Below are positions 25,990 to 35,694 of a stretch of DNA of 64,000 bases, piece by piece. Numbering within the stretch: position 1 is the first letter of the stretch; every line of letters starts with the position of its first letter. The stretch covers positions 744,001 through 808,000 of the forward strand of contig SNVD02013915.1 of NCBI GenBank assembly GCA_013180625.2, read 5' to 3'. Made by a program: the position numbers and the translations under genes. The notes below the pieces were generated by a model, which had not been told where the DNA came from, made no database searches, and saw nothing but the letters and a program-made list of their open reading frames with translations. The DNA is from Boswellia sacra (taxonomy: Eukaryota; Streptophyta; Magnoliopsida; Sapindales; Burseraceae).

Positions 25990-27042
25990 CCTTTTACGGA
26001 AACCGAAACTTTTACTAATGTGCCACGTACCACAGTGCCCTTTATTTTATTTTTTTTTTTTGAACCAGCATTTGAAAAATTGAATAGGCGTTAAAAATTT
26101 AAACAAAATTACCACTTTGAGCCTACTTGTAGAATTAGAAGCGGCAATTTTGCAGGACAAAATGTTAGTCAACTGGAATTACCCTTAATCATATTCTTGT
26201 TGTGTTCATATTTGCGTGAACAATTTTAACCTATTTAATAACTATATTTTATTCGTATGGAGGGTCTCCAATCCTTTTAAGACATAAATGGATATTTTAC
26301 CGATACAAGTCCCTTATAACACAATTAGTCGCTTCTCACACAGAGAATAAAATATATATTTTTTAATTATCAAAGCCAAGGATATTTTGTAACTCAAAAA
26401 AAGATATGAAATAGAAAATAAAAATAAAATAATTTGAAACTTGATGATGTAGATGGACTTAAACATATATATATAAAGTTATAATCATGCTAAACGTGTC
26501 TTGTGTTAAACAATTCATATTTATATTTGAATACAAAAACAACTAATTTACTATTTATTTTATCGTGCCATCTTGTATTATCCGTTTAATAATCATATGT
26601 CATCCCTAAATTAGGTTTACTTTAACATGATATGAACAAGACACGTACACGCATGAATTGTCATCCCTAAATAGACCTACAATTTTTTTATTTTAATGAA
26701 GTATTAATGTTTGATATACCGACATGTATCAAGCGTTAATAAGAATGATAAGAGTTGAAATGTCAAATGTTAGTGTTTGTATAACATTTTAATTTTTGGA
26801 AAGATGATCAATAAAAAAAATCTTTAAATTATATTTATATACACACACATATGTATACATATATATATTTCCTTTGTTATTATGGCAATCTGATGGAATA
26901 TAACAATTGGGTTGAGTAAGGCAATCTCCATTCCATCGGAATTATCATCCTAACCCAATTCTCAATTTGAATAACTTGATAAAAGGATAAAGAATAGAGA
27001 TGATTCTCAAAAGAAAATGAGGATTTGTTAGAACTTTAATGA
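25990..27042. other. AT-rich spacer upstream of the reticulon gene
   Basis: No open frame with protein character. Tracts of T (26041-26061) and an (ACAC/ATAT) patch at 26840-26870 are the only notable composition features. It presumably includes the promoter of the reticulon gene. Confidence 0.45.
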
Positions 27043-27190
27043 AGGGGTGTTTGTTTATGTATTTTAAGTTTTTGTTTTTAAAGTTTGGTAAAAAAAATAT
27101 AGTTGATTTTAATTTTTTTTGAATTTTGAAAATAATATATAGTTGATATTGACTTAAATGTATTGTTTAATGTGCGTTTTCTAAAAATAG

Positions 27191-28607
27191 TGATAGGTGT
27201 CTATTTATGTATCATTTTCATATCAATTCATCTATGTTTCTTTGCTATAATCCTTGGTATTTTTATGTTTTTGTGTGGTTTTGATGTTTGTAGGAGTTTT
27301 GGAGGAACTTGCACCAAAGTGAAGTAAAACCCTTCATTTTCACCTCTGCTAGTCAACCATCTTCTCGGATTTAATTGTATTGATATACAATGAACCCGAT
27401 GACATGTTATATACCGTTGGAAAGCTCTCGAAGTCTATTTTCTGGAGAAATTTACGGTTTATAAATCCATTCAGTGTACCAAAAGTTGTAATCAAAACAG
27501 TGTGAGAAGTATAGAAATGTAATTCCACAAATCACTGTAGCATGTATAATACGGGACACTGTAGCAGGTTACTGTAGCATAGTATATAAACACATTTTAG
27601 GGTTTTATTTGAATAACTTGAAGAGGGGAGAACGTGGTGGAGGCTGCAGCTCTGGAATTCTTTCATCTCCTGGAGTTCTTGAAGGAGAAAGGAAGCTTGG
27701 AAAGAGGAAGAACTACAATCCACAGAGAATTACATCAAATTTGCTAAGTTTTTCCCTTCCCTTTCATTTTCTGGAATGTCTCCATGTTGTATTGTATTTA
27801 CCACGTTCTTAAACATGTGTAACTGAATCTGAATTGGTTGAGGGTGATTTCAAAGCCCCTGATATGGTTTTTGTAAGTTGATTGTGCAAGAAGTTGTTAT
27901 CCAATTCTCTAATTGAATTTGCTAGTATTTTCCTATATCTAATGCTTATGATTGCTTGCTATATTGTATTTCGAATGGCCAACTGAATATAATCTGGTTG
28001 TTGTCTATTGCTAGAGTATAAATCTTGATCCGTAATTGTCTTGAATTTCTAATCCTTAGTAGCAAAATTGTGATCAGAGATTGCAATTGGAGAATACAAC
28101 CTAAGTTAAATAATCCGAGCTTGTGTGTTTATTGCTTAGATCAACCTATCTTTCTTATCGTAATGCACCCATTGAATTAAATTTAGAGAGCTTGTTCTAG
28201 GTTGTTTAATGGATAGAGATTAAATAAAGAGTCTGTTTTATTTAACAACAAAGTAAGGAAAGATTGGGATAACAGAGCTTGTTGTTATCTACGGTTGATA
28301 ATTTCAATGGTGTAATTGGATGACAATTCTATGATTAATTCGCAAATCCATATCTTGTGGCAGAGAATGATCCCTTAACCGGATTTTTTGTCATTGATTA
28401 ATTCTCACTTCAATTAAGTTTGCATTGTGTTATTCTTTACTTGCATTAATATTTCATCTAGTTAACCAATCAACGAAACCCCCCCTATTTAGTTTATTGT
28501 TGCTGGAAAATAACAAATTCAATTAGAATCAATCCTCGTGGGAACGATATCTACTTATCACTTTATTACGTGTGCGACTAGTATACTTGCTAGTTTCGAA
28601 CGCATCA
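27191..28607 (+). repeat. 5' LTR
   Basis: The 1417-bp LTR matches 35695-37107 throughout. It contains three copies of 'actgtagca' (about 27534-27580) just ahead of a TATA box. Both LTRs contain the same small open frame near 'GERGGGCSSGIL', which is shared sequence rather than a demonstrated gene. Confidence 0.95.
27583..27590 (+). promoter_or_regulatory. LTR TATA box
   Basis: 'tatataaa' lies in the 5' LTR about 390 bases from its start, preceded by the tripled 'actgtagca' motif. The matching site in the 3' LTR (36084-36091) reads 'tatttaaa', so the upstream copy has the better promoter. Transcription would start about 30 bases downstream. Confidence 0.6.
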
Positions 28608-28613
28608 AGTTTT

Positions 28614-28630
28614 TGGCGCCGTTGCCGGGG
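28614..28630 (+). other. Primer-binding site for tRNA-Asp
   Basis: 'tggcgccgttgccgggg' is exactly complementary to the 3' end of plant tRNA-Asp(GUC) and lies six bases beyond the LTR. tRNA-Asp priming is typical of Athila/Calypso gypsy elements. Confidence 0.9.
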
Positions 28631-28713
28631 ATTGATTTTCTAATCAATTTGTTATTCTGTTTTTACTACTGATTCTTGATTTTTATTTTCTGATTGTTTG
28701 TGTTTAGGCTTTT

Positions 28714-29938
28714 ATGTCCGAGAGAGAAGCGGATCAACGACTTAAGCGAATCAAGGAGTTTCTCGAATCCTCGAATTTAAGACTAAATCGGTCAATTTCA
28801 ACTCCACCTCCAGAATTTGACCTTGCACGACATACTTCCCTTCCATCTTCTTGCAGTTCAATCAAATCTGAATCGGAAGTAATGGTGATGCAAAACAATC
28901 AGACTCTTAAGGAGTTAGCGGCTCCAATTATTGATCAACAACCGCTGTGCATAAATCCCAACCTTGAGGTAGAATTTAAGCTTAAATCTGCACTAATTCG
29001 TCTCTTACCTACATTTCATGGTTTTGCAGGAGAGGATCCTATCAAATACCTCAGAGAATTTCATGTGGTATGCTCAACTATGAAGCCAACTGGCGTGTCT
29101 GAGGAGCAAATAAAATTGAGAGCTTTCCCATTCTCATTAGCAGATTCGGCGAAAGATTTGCTATACTATCTACCATCGGGTACCATCACCACGTGGAATG
29201 AGATAAGTAAACTCTTTTTAGAGAAATACTTTCCCACTTCGAAAGCTATAAACATTAGAAAAGATATCAGTGGCATTCGACAACACAATGGAGAATCACT
29301 TCATGAATATTGGGAGAGATTTAAAAGGTTATGTGCTATCTGTCCAAACCACCAAATTAGTGATGGACTCCTAATTCAATACTTCTATGAGGGTCTCCTA
29401 CTAATGGAAAGGAGTATCATTGATGCTGCTAGTGGTGGAGCACTAGTTAATAAAACATCGGAAGTTGCAAGACATTTGATTAGCGACATGGCAGGGAACT
29501 CCCAACAATTTAGCGGCCAATTTGAGCCACAACTACTGAGGAGAGTAAATGAGGTAAGTACCCCGAACATTGAACAACAACTTTTTGAGCTTACCTCTCT
29601 TGTAAAAAAAAATGGCTGCAGGACATATGCATCAATCTTATGTATGTGGAGTATGTTCTACCACGAAGCATCCAACCGATATGTGTCCAACTTTGCAAGA
29701 AAGAGATACGGAACAAGCCAATGCCATGGGTGGATTTCTAGGACAACCAAGCCAAAGTTATAGTAATCATCAACCAATCGCCCCAAATGCCATACCAAAT
29801 CGGCCACCAGGTTTCAATCAACCAAGAGTGCAGCAACCATTTCAAATGCAGCCACAACCAACACCACAACTAGCTCCACAAAACTCAGGTATGGCTCTCC
29901 AGGACATTGTTAAAGCACTTGCTACTAACACAATGTAA
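28714..29938 (+). pseudogene. gag: gag polyprotein (Athila type), frameshifted
   Basis: The ATG at 28714 opens a 349-codon frame. Residues ~90-250 carry the gypsy gag core: 'LLPTFHGFAGEDPIKYLREF', 'LPSGTITTWNEISKLFLEKY', 'GESLHEYWERFKRLC' and 'DGLLIQYFYEGLL'. Gag forms the particle that packages the element RNA. Near 29606 a nine-base A run appears to have slipped, since the continuation is in another frame (29612-29938) with a CCHC-like knuckle 'CGVCSTTKHPTDMC' and a Pro/Gln-rich tail. That frame ends at a TAA (29936-29938), after which the same text resumes in a third open frame. Breaks therefore separate the particle domain, the knuckle and the protease. No product of normal length can be made without recoding. 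Confidence 0.85.
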
Positions 29939-30795
29939 TTTCAGCAGGAAACTAGGGCAAGTATCCAACACCTGGAAAATCAAATAGGACAATTGGCTAC
30001 TAACATGAGCAAATTCAAGAGTCAAAGCTTAGAAAAATTACCTTCTCAGACAGTGATCAATCCAAGAGAGAATGCTAGTGCAATAACTTTGAGAAGTGGA
30101 AAGCAATTACAAGTCCCACAAAAAAAGTCACAAACTAATGAAGGGGATGACACCACTTCCACCATGAACAAAACATCATCTTCTAAGGTAGATCTTAAAA
30201 CTCAAATTCCTTCTTATGTTACTCCTCCACCATTTCCTAGCAGATTTGCAAAATCAAAGAAGGAAGAACAAGAACAAGAAATCTTGGAAACTTTTCGCAA
30301 GATTGAGGTAAATATATCACTTTTGGATGCTATTAAGCAAGTGCCTCGTTATGCAAAATTTCTCAAGGAGTTATGCACCAACAAGAGAAAGTTGAAGGGA
30401 AATGAGAAAGTAAGTGTGGGGGAAAATGTTTCAGCTGTACTACAAAGAAAAATTCCTCCGAAATGCAAAGATCCAGGTACGTTTACCATTCCAAGCACCA
30501 TTGGTAGAACCAAGTTTGAAAGGGCTATGTTAGATTTAGGAGCATCTATTAATGTCATGCCATATTCTATTTATGCTTCTTTAAATCTTGGACCTCTTGC
30601 GGAAACTGGTATTACCATTCAACTTGCTGATCGTTCTAAGGCATATCCCAAGGGAGTTGTGGAAGATGTTCTTGTGCAGGTAAATCAATTGGTTTTCCCT
30701 GCAGACTTCTATGTTCTTGAAATGGAGGATGAGACATCTCCTAATCCAACACCGATTCTTTTAGGGAGATCCATTCTTGAAAACTGCTCGAACTA
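29939..30795 (+). pseudogene. gag C-terminus and aspartic protease
   Basis: The frame open to 30796 has the linker phrases 'NPRENASAITLRSGKQL' and 'IPSYVTPPPFPSRF' found between gag and protease in Athila elements, then the retroviral-type protease around 'MLDLGASINVMPYS' (active-site DLGAS near 30533) and its end 'TPILLGRSIL'. A one-base shift at about 30775 moves the expected continuation ('TARTKIDVHDGTLTMEFDG') to another frame at 30777-31175. The protease itself looks complete and its catalytic Asp is kept; some plant elements have DTGA, this lineage often DLGA. Confidence 0.85.
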
Positions 30796-31420
30796 AGATT
30801 GATGTTCATGATGGCACTCTCACCATGGAGTTTGATGGCGAGGTGATTCGTTTCAATATTTTTAAGGCAATGAGGTATCCTAGTGACTTGCATTCTGTTT
30901 TTGCAGTTGACATTATTGATTCTTTGCCACAACAATGTTTTGAGTTAACTCGCAAGGATGGATTGGAAATGGCTATTAGTGAGCACATAGGGACAGAAAA
31001 TTCCAAAGAACCAAGAAGGTTGATACAAGTGTCCAAAGAAATGGAGGAAGCTATGGCATGCTTAGATGAGACTATAGCTATAATCACAAACAGGTATGAT
31101 GTTTCGTACATTGAATTGCTTTATCTAATGAAAAGTTCTTCCTTCTGTGATGAAAGCCAATACCTTGGAGCTTAAGCTACTTCCAGATTATTTGAGGCAT
31201 GTGTTTTTGGGTGAGAATAATTCTTTGCCAGTTATAATAGAAATGGGCCTTGCACCACTACAAGAAGAGAAACTCGTCAAAGTACTTAGAGATCACAAAA
31301 TAACTATTGGGTGGACGATTGCTAACATCCAAGGCCCAGCCATACGCATGCAATAATTCTTATTGGAAAAAAGATCCAAGCCCACTAGAGAAGCACAGCA
31401 GAGATTGGATCCTCCCATGA
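30777..31420 (+). pseudogene. Truncated start of the pol region; reverse transcriptase missing
   Basis: Two frames continue the polyprotein after protease: 'KIDVHDGTLTMEFDGEVI' and 'VDIIDSLPQQCFEL' in 30777-31175, then 'LELKLLPDYLRHVFLGENN' and 'LVKVLRDHKITIGWTIANIQ' in 31147-31356. The last polymerase-like words are about 'SKPTREAQQRLDPPMMEP' (to 31425), the segment that normally sits just before the reverse-transcriptase core. Immediately afterwards the sequence becomes 3' non-coding Athila text. The polymerase, RNase H and integrase were thus removed in one deletion, which defines the element as non-autonomous. Confidence 0.8.
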
Positions 31421-31425
31421 TGGAA

Positions 31426-31885
31426 CCAATGTCGGGCTGAGGACGTTAAACCAAGCGCTTATTGGGAGGCAACCAAATGTTTTTGAAAAATAAAAAAAGA
31501 AGAAAAGAAAAATAAAATAAGGTAATAATGATCGATTTTTGTGTCTCGAGGAGATTCCTTTCGTAGGCCATCAAATTGATTAGGTTTTATCTCTCTTTGC
31601 CATCTGTCTTATTTGTTTTTTTAATATTATTTTACTTGTTTTTGACTTTTGTTTGCTATTGTGTTGTTATCTCTTTTATGTGTCTTTAGTTTCGTTTCTG
31701 CTCTTTTCTTTTCCTTCCTTTTGTTTAATTTGATGATTCTGTACTTCGAATTCATTTGTGCAACAGCTTGAGGAAACATCCAAACTGGAGCTGAAGTCAT
31801 TGCTTGAAGGTTTGAAACGTGCATATCTTGGAGAAGAACAGACTCAATCGCATTATCGGTAATATCTCTCCTTTTCTTCTCTTTA
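31426..31885 (+). other. Post-deletion 3' leader with a second, diverged pre-RT word
   Basis: 'gacgttaaaccaagcgctta' at 31443 followed by 'ttgggaggcaacc' is the conserved region that normally follows pol in Athila elements. At about 31765-31860 a short stretch translates to 'SKLELKSLLEGLKRAYLGEE', which resembles a diverged second copy of the 'LELKLLPDYLRHVFLGENN' word at 31160. It may mark an older template switch. No longer frame is present. Confidence 0.5.
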
Positions 31886-32440
31886 ATGGATGCCGATATC
31901 TTTCTGTTGAACCTTCGTAAATATTTTCCTTCACTTCCTCAAAATGCTGTGTTTAAAATTTATAAATTACGGATGACTAGACTTTGGGTACTGATGCTCT
32001 TAAATATGCCTGCGGATATCCGATGGCTTATCGAAGCCAAGGTGAGATTGTCCGGTGAGCCGGACATTAATCTCGCAAAATACATACCTGGTCTAGAAAA
32101 GAGCTACTAGGCCAAGAGGCGAAGAGCGAAAAGGTTACAAGTATGTTATAAATGTGCTAGATGGAATTGTAACCATACTTGTCGTTCATTAGGTTTTGCG
32201 TCCAGGAATAGAGAAGATAAACTTTCATTTATTAAGAATGGTTTGAGTAATGAGTCGCTGGATAATATTTTGTTAACTCTCGAGTCACATTCTTGTGGAC
32301 TTGTTCAGCGTGAATTGCTTAATCTATGGACACACTTTCGTGTTGAATTGCAGTGTTATAGTCTAGGGAATCTGACTAAAAACGACCCTGTTTGCCAGTT
32401 TATAAGAAACCTGGATGGGAAGCAAATCCCCGACTCATAG
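31886..32440 (+). pseudogene. Basic, cysteine-rich frame resembling a betaflexivirus nucleic-acid-binding protein
   Basis: A single frame runs from the ATG at 31886 to the stop at 32440, broken only by one TAG at 32108-32110. Before the stop lie about 74 residues with a hydrophobic middle ('MTRLWVLMLLNMPADI'). After it lie a basic run 'AKRRRAKR' and a closely spaced cysteine/histidine cluster 'CYKCARWNCNHTC' (32144-32182), then about 85 further residues with no motif I know. The order hydrophobic segment, basic run, zinc-finger-like cluster matches the small 3'-proximal proteins of Betaflexiviridae (carla-, viti- and trichovirus-type), which bind nucleic acid and in some genera suppress RNA silencing. 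This match is from remembered family features only. It could instead be an unknown plant or env-region protein. It lies in sense orientation, between the pol deletion and LOG. Confidence 0.4.
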
Positions 32441-33053
32441 AAGGCGTTTCAGCCGTTACTGGACGTAAAACCAGAGGAAGATGTGAGCCACAATCACAAC
32501 TACTTGTATATTGAATGTGTGTTGTTGTTGTCTAATTTTATTTCTCTCTTGTTTCGTTTGATCTGATTATCAATGTTGTTTTTGTGTTGTTGTTGTTTGT
32601 TGATTTGTTTGTTTTAATTTCAAGTTTTCTTTTTGACAAACCATATGACTACCCTATGGCATAAGTACACGTGGGAGACAAGTGTGGAGGTTTTGTCAAC
32701 CTCCGCCGAAAGTGTATCTCCTTTTTTTATGTTTCACGTGGGAGACAAGTGTGGAGGTTTTGTCAACCTCCGCCGAAAGTGTATCTCCATTTTCCATGCT
32801 TCACGTGGGAGACAAAGTGTGTAGGTTTTGTCAAACCTCGCCGAAAGCATATCTCATTTTTTCAAATCTTGAGGCGATAAATCTGCATCGAGCAACCCCC
32901 ACCGAAATTATGTCCCCATTGCAAATTGAGAGTTACGTGTGTATATATCCATTTTGCATATTCTCAAATGTCATTTTATAACCTGTCTTGCACTGAATCG
33001 CATAATACCTAACGTACATTATTGTCTTGCACAAGTTTAGAGCACTTTTAGAA
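32441..33053 (+). other. Spacer between the two captured frames
   Basis: It contains a T/G-rich 'ttgttgttg' stretch (32520-32625), the 67-bp triple repeat, and 150 bases leading to the LOG start. No coding sequence is recognised. Confidence 0.5.
32668..32868 (+). repeat. 67-bp tandem repeat, three units, each with a hairpin
   Basis: Units start 'cacgtgggagaca' at 32668, 32735 and 32802, exactly 67 bases apart; the third is more diverged. Each contains the palindrome ggaggtt-ttgtc-aacctcc, able to form a 7-bp stem with a five-base loop. The unit also begins with a G-box core 'cacgtg'. The overlapping open frames at 32633-32981 just read through the repeat. Confidence 0.9.
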
Positions 33054-33703
33054 ATGGAGAAAACACCAATTCGGCGATTCCAAAATATATGCGTATTTTG
33101 TGGATCGCAATTTGGTAAAGATGGAGAGTTTACAATAGCAGCTCTTGATCTTTGTAGGACATTAGCTGCGAGGGGTATTCATTTGATTTATGGAGGGGGT
33201 AGTCTTGGGTTAATGGGGTGTGTGTCGACAGCTGCATCCTTGGGAGGAAGTAAAGTTCTCGGCATTATCTCTAAACCATTAGCTGTGCGAGATATCATAG
33301 GCAACACAATGGGGGAAGAGTTACAGGTCTCTAGCATGCATGAGCGTATTGCACATATGGTCATTAAATCTGATGCATTTATAGCTTTGCCGGTGGTTAT
33401 GGTACATTAGAGGAGATATTTCAAATCACCTCTTGGGCACAGCTAAACATCCATCGGAAACCCATTGGTTTGTTAAATGTCAATAATTTTTTTGATGGTT
33501 TGTTGTCTTTTCTTGATCAAGCAGTAGAAAAAAACTTTATCTCACAGTCGACGAGGCAAATCCTGGTTACAGTTTCAACTGCAGGGGAATTAATTGACAA
33601 ATTACAAGCATTCGTCTATTCGCCTGATCCAACAATAGCTCGGATAGATTGGTTTGCGGAAGGCAATAAAAAGCGTAAACTGGATTTAACGCTAAGTCTG
33701 TAA
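33054..33703 (+). pseudogene. LOG-like: Captured LOG gene (cytokinin riboside 5'-monophosphate phosphoribohydrolase), one frameshift
   Basis: LOG enzymes release active cytokinin bases from their nucleotide 5'-monophosphates. From the ATG at 33054 the frame reads 'RFQNICVFCGSQFGKDGEF' (Rossmann start), 'IHLIYGGGSLGLMGCVS' (nucleotide loop) and 'HERIAHMVIKSDAFIALP', then ends at 33410 because one base is missing at about 33389-33391. In the shifted frame it resumes as 'GGYGTLEEIFQITSWAQLNI', 'RKPIGLLNV' and runs to TAA at 33703, with the last residues 'NKKRKLDLTLSL'. The combined length (~216 codons) is that of a complete LOG protein. The break falls inside the PGGYGTxEE signature, the catalytic motif, so the gene is inactive unless recoded. 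Plant LOG genes have several introns and this copy has none, indicating capture through RNA. It lies in sense with the element. Confidence 0.9.
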
Positions 33704-35682
33704 TCTTTATCTACTGGTTTGCTTCACTTTTGTTTGCTTTCTTTTTATTGTGTTTATTTGAGATTTTTCATGTTATTTCTTTTGAGCTTTTTCAGGTTAT
33801 TTCTTTCGTTTCAGGTAATATTTTCTAATCTGGTTTTTAGAGTGGTGGCTTAAAAAGTTCAAGTTCTCTTGAAACGCATTCTGGATTTCTTTAATCCATA
33901 ATGGCTGAATAAGGAGGCTAACTTCTAAACTTTTTAGACCCATTCTAACTGAATTGTTTTTGTTTGTTGACTTGTTGGACTTTGTTATTTTATGAGTAAG
34001 TTTAGTTTTATGTAATTTAGAGTTGTTATGTGTTTTTGTCTTTATCAGTTTCGATTAAAAAAAAAATTGTGGAAAAAACTTGAGAATGGCAGAATATGGG
34101 GTTTCTTCAACCCTTGAAACGCATTCTCTCGAAATAAATCTGTCGTTTGTTTGTTTCATGTTGTTTGAAGTGTCTTGTTTCTTGTTTTGTTCTTTCTAAT
34201 AAAGGTATATAGGCTGGAAACCTTAAGTCTGCGGGCTACTGGTCCTAAGGATTGTTGAAATATATAATCTTGACTCAGGTGTAACAACGCCACGTACCTC
34301 TTTTCTTGCATTTTGTGGGTCGATGATAAGATAATGATTGAATTGAGAATAACTCTTGGAAAATGATAAATGATGCATGGATCTGTGTGCTTGAAATGTT
34401 TATTGGTTTTCGCTTTGCCTTTGATTCCTTGTGCAACATTGAGCACTAAGCCATTATCACTGAGTTATTTGTTTACTTAGAGAAAGTTTATGTAATTTAA
34501 GTGTTTCTTCAGATTTCGATGAATTCTAGAACTTGTTTGATGGTCACTCGAGGCGAAATCCTAGACTGTGCAACATTAGGGAAATGAATTAGGTCATCTT
34601 TGGACCGTTTGAGCCTTAATAGCCACCCTTGACTGAAATTGATCCCTAGTTACCCCTTTGAGCCTTTGTAAGCCTTTTTTTTTCTTGTTAACTCACTAAA
34701 AGATTTCCTAACCTCAAATGAATTTTTTTTTCCAAAACAGTTTATCGATTACCCATGAGCATGTAGATCCTTCACGATTACATTTTGAGCTCTGTTCTGG
34801 TTTTGGGAAGTCAGAGGAGGTTGGGTTGTGTCATAAGCAATGCAAGTGAGTTCTATTGTGTTTGTAAAAAAAAAAAAAAGAAGAAAAAAAAATCAATATG
34901 TACTTCTTGTCCACATACTTACACATTGAGGACAATTTGTTGTTTAAGTGTGGGGGAGGGGAAGTGTAATAAAAAAAAAAGAAAAAAAGAGAAAAAAAGA
35001 GAAAAAAAGGAGAAAAAAAAAGAAGAAAAAGAGATCTATACCCTTAAGTGTTCTTAAAAAGAATGAAACAACAAAGTGTGGAGGTGTAGTTTTCTTTTGT
35101 TTTCTACAAAAAATAAAAAAAGATTGAGTGTTCTGAATAAGTTTGGGGGAGTAACCTGGTGAATTGAAATAAGTTGTGTTATAAGGGTTGAGCTCCACAT
35201 ATTCTTGAATGATTTATGTGTTTGTGGGTGATTTGATCCAAATTATTATCCTTTATCATACCTTCACCCAAGCCAAACGTTACAAGCTTAATAAAGTCCT
35301 ACTTGATCCTTGGTGTTGTGCATGTCTACATTAGTGGAGAGTGACTTGAAAAGCAAGCCTATGGAGTTCATTTATACGCATATCTTCACTATTAAATATG
35401 ATTCATTTTTATGCATAAACTCATCCGGGTTACAAATGATTAGGTGAGAATGGCTCTACACATACACACGTGAGGAATTGAAGTAGAGTGAAACTAATCT
35501 TTGTAATGAGATTCTTGATCAAATGCATTATTTTGAAGTTTTCCTTGGGTTATAATTAAGTACAATCTTTGAGGCCTATTTGCAAGTTAAAACATGTGTG
35601 TTTTAATTTTTTATTTGATTCTGTTTAGATTTAGTTTTGTTTTCATATCGTTGTAGTTGCTCGAGGACTAGCAAAGTCTAAA
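33704..35682 (+). other. 3' non-coding region of the retrotransposon
   Basis: No gene is visible. 'gaaacgcattct' occurs twice (about 33873 and 34118). A-rich and A/G-rich runs lie at 34866-34892 and 34968-35035, each near the phrase 'aagtgtgggggagggg' or similar, reminiscent of purine tracts repeated in the Athila 3' region. Short open frames here are low complexity. Confidence 0.6.
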
Positions 35683-35694
35683 TGTGGGGGAATT
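35683..35694 (+). other. Polypurine tract
   Basis: 'tgtgggggaatt' abuts the 3' LTR and fits the site where plus-strand DNA synthesis begins. Confidence 0.75.

Noticed and set aside
27609..27812. 67-residue frame in the 5' LTR, repeated at 36044-36313
   Set aside because: Identical because both are LTRs; no known domain, so not counted as a gene.
34785..35198. Lys/Glu-rich frame (plus) and Phe-rich frame (minus)
   Set aside because: Translation of A/G-rich tracts in the 3' non-coding part of the LTR element.
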